Source: Opitutaceae bacterium EW11 (GTDB lineage Bacteria; Verrucomicrobiota; Verrucomicrobiia; Opitutales; Opitutaceae). From it: 64,000 nt of DNA. The stretch spans positions 124,001 through 188,000 of the forward strand of contig QAYY01000015.1 in NCBI GenBank assembly GCA_003054665.1, written 5' to 3'. The stretch's first letter is position 1, and each line of letters opens with the position of its first letter. Of the stretch, positions 54,559 to 62,416 are shown piece by piece. Both the position numbers and the translations under genes were made by a program. The notes under the pieces were generated by a model. That model ran no database searches. It was not told where the DNA came from and saw nothing but the letters and a program-made list of their open reading frames with translations.

Positions 54559-56142
54559 ATGGCCGCTTTCTCGAAGCAGGTTCTCGCTTTCGGGGCAAAA
54601 ATCATGGCCGCGCGGGCAATGCGGCGAATGCGCGAGCCCGCCGCCGCCGCGCAGCAGCGAGCGTTCCGGGAGCTGTTGCAGGCGATGAGCCGCTGCCAGT
54701 ACGGCAAGAAGCACGGGCTGTCTCCAACGATCGAGTACGACCGATTTCGCGCGGAAGCGCCGGCCCAGACGTACGAGCAGTTCGCTCCGCTGATCGAAAA
54801 AGCCAAACGCGGGGACGCCGACGTGCTTTGGCCGGGTACTTGCCGGTACTACGCCGTCTCTTCGGGCACCACCGCTGGGCGCACGAAATATCTGCCGATC
54901 ACCGACGCGATGATCGCGCACTTCCGTCAGACCGGTCTCGACTCCCTCTTTTTCTACGCTTCTCGCACCCGCCGGTCCGACATCTTCAAAGGCAAACATC
55001 TCTTCCTCGGCGGTTCGACGACCCTGACAGAGATCGAAGAATCGAAGCCCTTCGTCGCCTTCGCGGGCGACCTCAGCGGCATCACCGCCCTGAACCTGCC
55101 GGGCTGGGCGGAACGCCATCTCTACGAACCAGGCGCCGATATCGCCCAACTCGGAGATTGGCCGGCCAAGATCAAAGCGATCGCGGATCGCACGCTGGAC
55201 CGCGACATTCGGGTGGTCGCCGGAATCCCGAGCTGGCTTTTGATCCTGGCGGAAGCGCTTCGCTCGCGCTCGGCTGCCGCGGGAAAGACGGTTTCGCATC
55301 TCCAGCAACTCTGGCCCAACCTCGAGTGCCTGATTCACGGCGGCGTTCCGATCGGCCCCTACGTGGAGGAGTTGCGCACCGCGTACGGTCCGCAGATCCG
55401 TTTCCATGAAGTGTACCCGGCTTCCGAGGCGTTCATCGCCGCGCAGGACGCCGAGCCGCACGACGGACTCCGCCTGCTCGCGGATGCCGGAGTATTTTAC
55501 GAATTCATCCCCCTGGCGGACTTCGACGAAAGCCGACTCGAATACCTCGGCACCAAGGCCGTGCCGGTCGAGGGAGTGCAGGCCGGCGTCGATTACGTGC
55601 TTCTGCTGACGACGCCCGCCGGTCTGTGCCGGTACGTCATAGGAGACGTCGTCCGCTTTGTATCCACCAATCCCCCACGTCTGATCTACGTCGGCCGCAC
55701 TCGTCTGCAGTTGAGCGCTTTCGGAGAGCACGTCATCGAAAAGGAGCTCACCGACGCCCTGCTGGGCGTCAGCCAGCGACATGGCTGGAGCATCGTGCAT
55801 TTTCACGTGGCCCCGCTTTTCGTGAACTCACTCGTGGGACAGAAACGCGGCCGGCACGAGTGGTGGATCGAGCTGAAGCCTCATTCCGCGGAGACACCGA
55901 CCGGCCCGATCCTCGCGGGCGAGTTGGACCTGGAACTGATTCGTTTGAATGACGACTACGAGGCCAAGCGGAAAGGCGGCGGGCTCGAGCCTCCGATTGT
56001 CCGGCTCGTCATGCCGGGCGTATTTGAACAGTGGATGCGCCAGCGCGGGAAGTGGGGCGGCCAGAACAAGATGCCTCGCTGTCGGAGCGATCGCGAAATT
56101 GCGGACGAGCTGGCGAAGATAGCACGGTTCGCCGACTCCTGA
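54559..56142 (+). CDS. GH3 family acyl-adenylating protein
   Basis: The 527-aa protein belongs to the GH3 (auxin-responsive promoter) family of the ANL adenylating superfamily, which in plants links jasmonate, auxin or benzoates to amino acids. ATP-binding motif 1 is VSSGTTAGRTK (SSGTT at 101-105), motif 2 is YPASE (286-290), and motif 3 is CRYVIGDVVRF (about 358-367). The hinge and C-terminal domain follow, with LSAFGEHVIEKELTDAL. All catalytic motifs look intact, so it should form acyl-adenylates. Bacterial members have no firmly known product. It is co-transcribed with an alpha/beta hydrolase (4 bp spacing), and ends before a long intergenic gap. Confidence 0.87.
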   Translation: MAAFSKQVLAFGAKIMAARAMRRMREPAAAAQQRAFRELLQAMSRCQYGKKHGLSPTIEYDRFRAEAPAQTYEQFAPLIEKAKRGDADVLWPGTCRYYAVSSGTTAGRTKYLPITDAMIAHFRQTGLDSLFFYASRTRRSDIFKGKHLFLGGSTTLTEIEESKPFVAFAGDLSGITALNLPGWAERHLYEPGADIAQLGDWPAKIKAIADRTLDRDIRVVAGIPSWLLILAEALRSRSAAAGKTVSHLQQLWPNLECLIHGGVPIGPYVEELRTAYGPQIRFHEVYPASEAFIAAQDAEPHDGLRLLADAGVFYEFIPLADFDESRLEYLGTKAVPVEGVQAGVDYVLLLTTPAGLCRYVIGDVVRFVSTNPPRLIYVGRTRLQLSAFGEHVIEKELTDALLGVSQRHGWSIVHFHVAPLFVNSLVGQKRGRHEWWIELKPHSAETPTGPILAGELDLELIRLNDDYEAKRKGGGLEPPIVRLVMPGVFEQWMRQRGKWGGQNKMPRCRSDREIADELAKIARFADS

Positions 56143-56491
56143 CGCACCTGTCCGGGACTCACCCGACGTCGCGAGTACGGCCGCCGCACCAAAGTCAATT
56201 CCTGCTGTCGATTGCGCCACTGCGCTCTCGCAGCGGCAAGCGGGACGCACCCCCACTTGTTTCCTCTGCGTCGGTTCGTTCCCCATCTCCGAACCGCGGC
56301 GAAGGGATTGCAGTGCGAATTGCAATGAGCTCGAGAAGCAGCTCCTTCATTTTGCACGAGCTTCCTGCGTCTCGATTGCGTGACGAAAACTCTATTCGCT
56401 AATTGGTAGCCACTTACCGAGCCAAAGGCACAGCTGGCACGAGATGAGGTAGAGGGGACCGGTCTTCAAACCACAACCGGAACTCTGCCTT
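56143..56491. other. Intergenic region upstream of an ECF sigma gene
   Basis: This 349-bp gap holds no protein-like frame, tRNA or strong terminator. The part next to the sigma gene is AT-richer than its surroundings (56380-56420), with a loose -35/-10 arrangement TTGCGT (about 56378) and TAATTG, so a sigma-70 promoter there is possible. A TGGCACG sequence at about 56440 looks like a sigma-54 -24 element, but no -12 element follows. Self-regulation by the sigma factor cannot be judged by eye. Confidence 0.4.
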
Positions 56492-57259
56492 ATGATTCAA
56501 GCCAACAATACTGCCGTTGCCACCAGCCGAACCGACAGCGTTGTTCAGAGCCCCTCCAGCGAAACCGCGGAATTCGCGACCGATTCAGCCCGCGAAGCCG
56601 CGTACGACGCCGTCCTCATCCAGCGTTTCAACAGCGGCGATGAGGCTGCCTTCGTGGAGATCATGCAACGCTACCACGGTAAAATCTTCGGCCTTGCTCA
56701 CAATCTGCTGCGCAACGCGGCCGACGCCGAAGAGATTGCGCAGGATACCTTTATTCGAGCCCATCGCGGATTGGCCAATTTCCGCGGCGACTCGTCTTTG
56801 GCGACCTGGCTCTACCGCATCGCTCTGAACCTCTCCCGTAACCGTTATTGGTATTTCTTCCGCCGTCGCCGCCAGGATTCGGTCTCTCTCGAGCGGCCGC
56901 TCAGCGACGACTCGGATGCCACGTTCGCCGATTTCATCGCGGCCGAAGCGCAGAATCCGGTTCAAGAGACGGTCACAACGGAGTTCACCGATCTCATCGC
57001 CGCCTGCATGGAGAAATTGGATGCTCGCCACAGGGAAATCCTCACCATGCGCAACATCCTGAATCTTCCCTATGAGGAGATCGCCCGTGCGCTCCGCATC
57101 AACGTTGGCACGGTGAAGAGCCGCATTGCCCGGGCGCGCGAGAATCTCCGCAAGCTGCTCGCCGAAGCCGCTCCGGAATTCGATCCCGAGTCCGGCCCAA
57201 GCGATTTCTTCGTCAGCTCTCGCACGGCGTACGGCTGCCACGCGATCGCTTACGCCTGA
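56492..57259 (+). CDS. ECF-type RNA polymerase sigma factor without an adjacent anti-sigma gene
   Basis: The 255-aa protein has region 2 (ALIQRFN-like VLIQRFNSGDEAAFVEIMQRYHGKIFGLAHNLLRNAADAEEIAQDTFIRAHRGL, then LATWLYRIALNLSRNRYW) and region 4 (LDARHREILTMRNILNLPYEEIARALRINVGTVKSRIARARENLRKLL). It is longer than most ECF sigmas: an N-terminal stretch of about 38 residues and a C-terminal tail (about 225-255) flank the core. No anti-sigma factor follows, so control must be at another level or the tail may regulate it. The start at 56492 and a perfect-palindrome terminator after the gene show it is monocistronic. Confidence 0.92.
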   Translation: MIQANNTAVATSRTDSVVQSPSSETAEFATDSAREAAYDAVLIQRFNSGDEAAFVEIMQRYHGKIFGLAHNLLRNAADAEEIAQDTFIRAHRGLANFRGDSSLATWLYRIALNLSRNRYWYFFRRRRQDSVSLERPLSDDSDATFADFIAAEAQNPVQETVTTEFTDLIAACMEKLDARHREILTMRNILNLPYEEIARALRINVGTVKSRIARARENLRKLLAEAAPEFDPESGPSDFFVSSRTAYGCHAIAYA

Positions 57260-57296
57260 GCCTGCGCCGCCTTTACCCCTGCATTTGCACCACAGT

Positions 57297-57328
57297 CGAA
57301 AGCCGGACCCGATCGGGTCCGGCTTTCG
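57297..57328 (+). terminator. Perfect-palindrome terminator after the ECF sigma gene
   Basis: CGAAAGCCGGACCCGA (57297-57312) and TCGGGTCCGGCTTTCG (57313-57328) are perfectly complementary, giving a very stable hairpin 37 bp after the sigma stop. The T-rich run on its 3' side is short (CTTTCC), so termination strength is less certain than stem strength. Confidence 0.7.
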
Positions 57329-57454
57329 CGCTTTCCGAACCGGTCGCAGCCAGCGCGACTCGGCAGAGGCATAGCCATCGGACGGCCCCGATGCGGTCAT
57401 CGTCTTCAGAACTTGCATCGAATCGTATGTCCGACTTCGTGAAGCACCATCCAT

Positions 57455-58564
57455 GTGCACCACGCCAAGCCGCTGAAGCTCACCCGGGAGGTCGCGCGAC
57501 GGTTCGTTCGACGCGCCTTGTGGCTCGAAACTGCATCGAACGATGTGCCAAGCGCACTGAGTCACCTCGGGTACATCCAGCTCGATCCGCTGAACGTCTG
57601 CGGTCGCATGCAGGATCTCATCCTCCGCAACCGCGTTGCAGGCTATGCCGAGGGCGATCTGCTGCGCGCAGTCCACGGGGAACCCATTGCTGAATCTCCC
57701 ATGGTTCGCAGGGCAGGTTTTGAACACTACATCCCCGGCCAGGGGATTCTCTGCGCTTGGCCGAAGGAGTCTTTTCGATTCATTCGCGCTCACATTGAGC
57801 TGGCCCACGCCCGCGGCACCCATCGCGCGATGTCCCGGGAGGAGGCGCAACTCGGCGAATTCATCCTCAAAGAATTGGCCGAGCGCGGACCGCTGACTTC
57901 CGACGACATCGAGCACGAAGGCAGGAGCGTGACGGCGTGGGGGTCCAGCGGTCGCACGGTGAAACTCGTCCTCGAACGTCTCTTCGGGAGAGGGCAGGTC
58001 CTGATTTCCTCCCGACGCGGCTTCCGCCGCGTCTACGACCTCGCCGAGCGGGTGATGCCCGAAGCCGGACCGAACGCAGCGCCGACGGAGGAGGAACTCT
58101 CGCGATGGCGCGCACTCCTGCCGGTCCGGCAGCGACGGTTGGTGGCGCTGAAAAAACGCGAACTGGAACTCATCGCCGATCTTGTTCAGCCCGTGAGCAT
58201 CGAGGGCGAATTCACGCTGTATTGCCTGCGCACCGACACGCCCCTCCTCGAAGAACCCGCAGACGAGGAGGAGCCGTCGCGACTCCAGCTGCTCGCACCG
58301 CTCGATCCATTGATCTACGATCGCAGAGTCACGCGCAGGCTCTGGAATTTCGATTTCACGTGGGAAGTTTACACGCCAGCCGCGAAACGGAAACGCGGCT
58401 ACTACTCGCTTCCGGTCCTCGCCGGGAACCAGCTGGTGGGCGATGTCGAACCGCGAGCCAACTGGAAAACCGGCCGCCTATCAGTGGCCTCGCGGCGGAT
58501 CCGCCGCGGTTTTCAAACCGCTGCGGCCGTAGCGGAATTGGCGGGCTTCCTAAACCTGCGGTAG
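57455..58564 (+). CDS. YcaQ/AlkX-like DNA glycosylase (HTH_42 family)
   Basis: This 369-aa protein is of the winged-helix HTH_42 (DUF1006) family, which includes AlkZ and YcaQ, glycosylases that excise bulky or crosslinked alkylated bases. The catalytic element is in LGYIQLDPLNV: Q42-L43-D44, the QxD form typical of YcaQ (AlkX), in place of QxQ of AlkZ. Further family features are RVAGYAEGDLLRAVHG, HEGRSVTAWGSSGRTVKLVLERLFGRGQVLISSRRGFRRVYDLAERV and LLAPLDPLIYDRRVTRRLWNFDFTWEVYTPAAKRKRGYYSLPVL. The start is a GTG at 57455 (an overlapping ATG is in another frame). It stands alone and lies downstream of the sigma gene's terminator. Confidence 0.88.
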   Translation: MHHAKPLKLTREVARRFVRRALWLETASNDVPSALSHLGYIQLDPLNVCGRMQDLILRNRVAGYAEGDLLRAVHGEPIAESPMVRRAGFEHYIPGQGILCAWPKESFRFIRAHIELAHARGTHRAMSREEAQLGEFILKELAERGPLTSDDIEHEGRSVTAWGSSGRTVKLVLERLFGRGQVLISSRRGFRRVYDLAERVMPEAGPNAAPTEEELSRWRALLPVRQRRLVALKKRELELIADLVQPVSIEGEFTLYCLRTDTPLLEEPADEEEPSRLQLLAPLDPLIYDRRVTRRLWNFDFTWEVYTPAAKRKRGYYSLPVLAGNQLVGDVEPRANWKTGRLSVASRRIRRGFQTAAAVAELAGFLNLR

Positions 58565-58731
58565 CAAAACGAGTCGGAGGGCAAGGAGCCCGGCCCGCGC
58601 AGTTACCAGACACTGCATCGGCCGTCGCGCGCGGCGGCATCTGTCAGGGAAACTCGCGAAATTACTCCGATCCCCCGCCGGGTTTCCCAGGCGCCGCCGG
58701 TCCAGGTGTATTCAAAGGCCCGTGACCTCTC

Positions 58732-60744
58732 TCACGCCGGAACCTGCTCGCCCAACAATTCCTCCTCGACGGACTTTTTGTCCTTCGGTCGGTCCTGGGC
58801 GGGCCGCTCCCGGGCCGGGCTGGTTTCCCACTGGTGCGTGCTCGCCTCGCGCTCGGGAGCAATCCGCTTCAGCTCCGCGCGGGCGAGCCGAAACTCGATA
58901 AAGCCTGTCACACCGGTCTCGATACACGATTGAAGATAGTCGATGCCGCGCTTCTGGTCGCCCGACGCAAGCGAGACCTGGCCCAGGATGAAGTAGGCTT
59001 CACAGAGTTTCTGGGCGACTTCGAGGGTGTCTCCTTCCTGTGCCTCGCGGAGGAGGACGTCGTCGCTGCAAGCCCCAGCGAGGAAGCTGAGACACACCGC
59101 CGGCCAACTTCCGCTGGCGCTGTGTTTCCGCGCGCGCTCCACCAGGCGTTTTTCGGAACGCCCGACGCGCCGCGCCGCCAGCTCTGCCATGATCGCCGCG
59201 TAAGGTTCTTTGGCGTTCTCCGCCGCTTCCACCCGGAGACGAGCATGGGCGTCCTCGAACTGCCCCTGGCTAAAGCGAAGGATTCCGCGTTCGCGTTCGG
59301 CGAGCGGTTTTCCCTTCGGCATGCGGGACAATTCGTCGAGCAGCTTCTCCGCCTCGGCGTCCCGGTCGGACGAGCCGAAGACCACCGCTTCGTCCAACAA
59401 CATCGTGGGCTGACGGCCGACCAGCTTCATCGCCGCATGCAGGTCCGCCAGCGCAGACTCGTAAAGCCCGGCGCGACTGGCCAACACGCCCCGCTGACGG
59501 AGCGCCTGGGCCTGGGCCTCCGGCACCTCTCGCAGCATTTCAATCTGGAAAGTGAGGTCAGCCATTTCGCGCTGGGCCTGCTGCATCACCAAGGGATGGA
59601 TCGCGGGATCGCCCTTCCACTCGTCGACTCCGGGCAACTGGCCTTGGCTGAGTTCGATCACGTTGAGCTCACCGCGATCTGCCGTCGCCATCAGTTCGTT
59701 CGTCGCCTCGGAACCGATCAATTGAGGCAGGAGGCGCTTCCAAGCCACGCTATCGCTTGGGGCGGGAAAGCCGCGGACGACGACCTGCACTCGCTGAAGC
59801 ACCAGCGCCAACTCAACCGCGTGGGCGGCCTCGAGCGCCGCCTCGAGCTCGGCGATTTCCTTCAACCCAAGCACGGACTCTTCATCCGCCATGCGCGTCC
59901 AGAGCGCGCGAAGCTGCCGGCCCTGCTTCCGATCCGCGGAACTGCCGCGGTAAGCCGCGGCCATCATCGGATCGACTTGGAAGAGTCGCTCGATCTCCGC
60001 CGAGGCGTCACGCAGCCCCTGTTCGACCACTGACGCGAGCTGTTCGCGCGGCACTTTGCCCAATCCGCCGCTGCTCGCCGCTCGAGCCCGCACCCGGGCG
60101 TCGATCAACTCCGAGAGCGCGACGGCGTTCTTCGGCCAGGACGCGAGCGAACTCTCCAGCTGGCGAACCGCCTCCGCCGGCTCTCCGGCCAGTGTGCCCG
60201 TCGACCGCACGCTCAGCAGGACGAGGGAACCGATACCGTACGAATGGGCGAGATAGTAGGGACGCACGTTCGACGAAAGAGGAACAAGCTGCGTCGCCGC
60301 TGTGAGGATACGGTCGGCGCGCCAAAGCTCGCCCGCGCTGGCCAGCAGGCAGGCGTGAAGCAGCAACAGACTACCGTCCGTGGGCGCCACCTCGAAAGCC
60401 GCCCGCCAAAAGTCCGGATTCCGCGTCACGAGCCGGTCTCCATCGAGGCGGTCCAACTGGATGGACGCACCGCTTCCCACTTCCCGCTGTGCTTCGCGAA
60501 TATCGTGAACGAGCGCCGCGATGCCCGGGCAATGATCCGCGGGAACGTGCTCGTAGACCTCGGTGATTTCGAGGACGGTCTGCCAGGCGCGAAGACGCGC
60601 TTCCATCAACCGCGGAGCGAGAGCCGCCCGTGCGTCCTCGGCCGCTTTCTTCTCAGCCGGCCGAGAAACAACAGGGGCAGTCGAGCACCCGGCAAAAAGG
60701 ACGGCGGCAAAAATGAGAATCCGAGTCGCGAGTGTGTAGTTCAT
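58732..60744 (-). CDS. Large helical-repeat (TPR-like) lipoprotein
   Basis: The 670-aa product is a lipoprotein (MNYTLATRILIFAAVLFAGC, Cys20) whose body is nearly all alpha-helix. Repeats of helical pairs around LLLLHACLLASAGELWRADRIL, ALRQRGVLASRAGLYESALADLHAAMKL, ERGILRFSQGQFEDAHARLRVEAAENA and CEAYFILGQVSLASGDQKRGIDYLQSCIETG fit TPR or Sel1-like units. The C-terminal 50 residues are charged and low in complexity. It could act as an envelope scaffold. The start at ATG 60744 gives the lipobox; the frame is open 40 codons upstream. It is divergent from modA. Confidence 0.8.
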   Translation of the reverse strand: MNYTLATRILIFAAVLFAGCSTAPVVSRPAEKKAAEDARAALAPRLMEARLRAWQTVLEITEVYEHVPADHCPGIAALVHDIREAQREVGSGASIQLDRLDGDRLVTRNPDFWRAAFEVAPTDGSLLLLHACLLASAGELWRADRILTAATQLVPLSSNVRPYYLAHSYGIGSLVLLSVRSTGTLAGEPAEAVRQLESSLASWPKNAVALSELIDARVRARAASSGGLGKVPREQLASVVEQGLRDASAEIERLFQVDPMMAAAYRGSSADRKQGRQLRALWTRMADEESVLGLKEIAELEAALEAAHAVELALVLQRVQVVVRGFPAPSDSVAWKRLLPQLIGSEATNELMATADRGELNVIELSQGQLPGVDEWKGDPAIHPLVMQQAQREMADLTFQIEMLREVPEAQAQALRQRGVLASRAGLYESALADLHAAMKLVGRQPTMLLDEAVVFGSSDRDAEAEKLLDELSRMPKGKPLAERERGILRFSQGQFEDAHARLRVEAAENAKEPYAAIMAELAARRVGRSEKRLVERARKHSASGSWPAVCLSFLAGACSDDVLLREAQEGDTLEVAQKLCEAYFILGQVSLASGDQKRGIDYLQSCIETGVTGFIEFRLARAELKRIAPEREASTHQWETSPARERPAQDRPKDKKSVEEELLGEQVPA

Positions 60745-60862
60745 CAAGACGGCGGCAGCCCCAGTTGGTCGACCGCAACTCTGCAGTGTTCCGTGTCTTC
60801 CCAGCTTCGCACGCAGTTTTTGATTCGACAAGGAGGTGGCCGGCCGCGCACCACTCCGGCTC

Positions 60863-61624
60863 ATGAACGTGTCTCGACGTCACTTACTTGGGGTATTTTT
60901 CGCCCTTGTCTTGATCGTGAGGCTCGCCGCGGGAGTAACGGTCGGCGCCGCGGCCAATCTCACCTACGTGCTGGAGCCCTTGGCTGAGGCTTTCCGCAAA
61001 CAGCATCCCGATGTTCGTCTTGAAACTGTGCTCGGCGCTTCGGGCACGCTCTACGCACAAGTGACGCACGGAGCTCCCTACGACGTGTTCCTCTCGGCCG
61101 ACGTCGAATACCCAAGGCGTCTCGCCGAGGAGGGATTGGCCGAAAAAGCGAGCTATGTCGTTTTTGCCCGAGGACGGTTGGCGTTTTGGAGCGTGCGGCA
61201 CCCGCTGGCGGGAGCGGATCTCGAAAGACTGCTCCACGACGGGCGGTTTCAGCGGATCGCTCTGGCAAATCCAAACACTGCGCCCTACGGCCAGGCGGCG
61301 CGAGAGGTGCTGAAGCGCCTGAAACTCTGGGATGCCGGTTCGCCACAACACGTCATCGGAGAGAACATCGCCCAGACGGCGCAATTCGTGGAATCGGGCA
61401 ACGCCGATGCAGGTTTCGTTGCGCTGTCGCTGCTCCGTTCGCCCAAGCTGGCCAACAGGGGCGAATACGTGTCGGTGCCGGAAGACTGGCATGCTCCGCT
61501 CGATCACGCCGCGGTGCTGACGCGGCGGGGTGCCTCGAACGAGGAGGCCCGCGCTTTCCTGCAGTTCCTCGCGACACCGGAGGCAAAGAAAGTCCTCGAT
61601 GCCTACGGATACGCCTCCCGGTGA
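60863..61624 (+). CDS. modA: Molybdate-binding periplasmic protein ModA-like
   Basis: This 253-aa exported protein (leader with Ser-Arg-Arg, SRRHLLGVFFALVLIVRLAAG, possibly a Tat signal) is a type II solute-binding protein of the ModA family: VGAAANLTYVLEPLAEAFRKQHPDVRLETVLGASGTLYAQVTHGAPYDVFLSADVEYPRRLAEEGLA and later ALANPNTAPYGQAAREVLKRL. Residues binding molybdate or tungstate through Ser/Thr and Asn backbone contacts (AAAN, ASGT, NPNTAPYG) look intact. It is followed after 49 bp by a permease gene; there is no ATPase gene. Start ATG 60863. Confidence 0.88.
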   Translation: MNVSRRHLLGVFFALVLIVRLAAGVTVGAAANLTYVLEPLAEAFRKQHPDVRLETVLGASGTLYAQVTHGAPYDVFLSADVEYPRRLAEEGLAEKASYVVFARGRLAFWSVRHPLAGADLERLLHDGRFQRIALANPNTAPYGQAAREVLKRLKLWDAGSPQHVIGENIAQTAQFVESGNADAGFVALSLLRSPKLANRGEYVSVPEDWHAPLDHAAVLTRRGASNEEARAFLQFLATPEAKKVLDAYGYASR

Positions 61625-61673
61625 TCCTCGTCGAACTTGAGATGCCAGCCCTGCTCAGCCAGGTTTCGCGGGC

Positions 61674-62372
61674 GTGACTGACTTCGTAACCAGCACCGTG
61701 CTCCTCCCGGCGCCGCTGTGGCAGGCCTTGGCCCTGACCGTGCGGCTCGCGTTGGTCACGACGCTCGTGCTCGCCGCGATCGGGCTGCCGCTCGCGCGCT
61801 GGCTGAACGCCACACGCTGGAGTGGAGCGTACCTGATCGAGTCGCTGGTCACGCTCCCGATCGTACTGCCGCCCACCGTCATCGGCTTCTACCTGCTCGT
61901 GGCCTTTTCACCCGACCGTCCTCCGGGCAGCTGGTGGCTCGGGGTGTTCGGTTCGCCTCTGGCATTCAGTTTCACCGGGCTCGTGATGGCATCTGTCGTT
62001 TATTCCCTGCCCTTCGCCGTTCAGCCGTTCCAGAGCGCGCTGCGCTCCGTCCCCCAGGAGTTGCTCGACGCCAGCCGTGCCTGCGGCGCAACGCCATTCC
62101 GGACGTTTCTGCGTGTTCACCTGCCGTTGGCGAAGCACGGTATAGCAGCGGGAATGACGCTGGGATTCGCCCACACGCTGGGCGAATTCGGGGTGGTCTT
62201 GATGATTGGCGGGAGCATTCCCGGTCGGACGCGCGTGGCGAGCATCGCACTCTACGATGAAGTGCAGGCGCTCAACTATCCGCAGGCCCACGCTTTCGCA
62301 GCCGTGCTCCTGGGGCTCTCTTTCGCGCTCCTCCTTGCGATCAGTTGGCTGCAGCGGCGGCGCGCCTCTTGA
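61674..62372 (+). CDS. modB: Molybdate ABC transporter permease ModB-like
   Basis: The 232-aa inner-membrane protein has five or six helices and the EAA loop typical of ModB (ASRACGATPFRTFLRVHLPLAKHGIAAGMTLGFAHTLGEFGVVLMIGGSIPGRTRVASIALYDEVQ). The GTG at 61674 is the only in-frame start before the first helix. It forms the channel with ModA as receptor and should need an ATPase (ModC), which is not next to it: the following gene on this strand is htpG. Either modC is encoded elsewhere or another ATPase is shared. Confidence 0.9.
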   Translation: MTDFVTSTVLLPAPLWQALALTVRLALVTTLVLAAIGLPLARWLNATRWSGAYLIESLVTLPIVLPPTVIGFYLLVAFSPDRPPGSWWLGVFGSPLAFSFTGLVMASVVYSLPFAVQPFQSALRSVPQELLDASRACGATPFRTFLRVHLPLAKHGIAAGMTLGFAHTLGEFGVVLMIGGSIPGRTRVASIALYDEVQALNYPQAHAFAAVLLGLSFALLLAISWLQRRRAS

Positions 62373-62395
62373 TTTTCGCCCAGAGCCGCTAATAT
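62369..62395 (+). promoter_or_regulatory. Possible sigma-70 promoter upstream of htpG
   Basis: TTGATT (62369-62374) and TAATAT (62390-62395) are separated by 15 bp, with transcription expected to begin near 62402, 15 bp before the htpG ATG. The -35 box overlaps the modB stop codon. Spacing is slightly short and no Shine-Dalgarno follows, so confidence is modest. Confidence 0.35.
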
Positions 62396-62416
62396 AGCCG
62401 GTTTCCAATCGCATCT

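Noticed and set aside
56436-56460. A sigma-54-like TGGCACG element upstream of the ECF sigma gene
   Set aside because: The -12 element (TTGCA at the fixed spacing) is missing, so it is not a sigma-54 promoter by sequence.
60745-60862. Molybdenum cofactor riboswitch upstream of modA
   Set aside because: The 118-bp gap shows no matching conserved hairpins; a covariance-model search would be the proper test.
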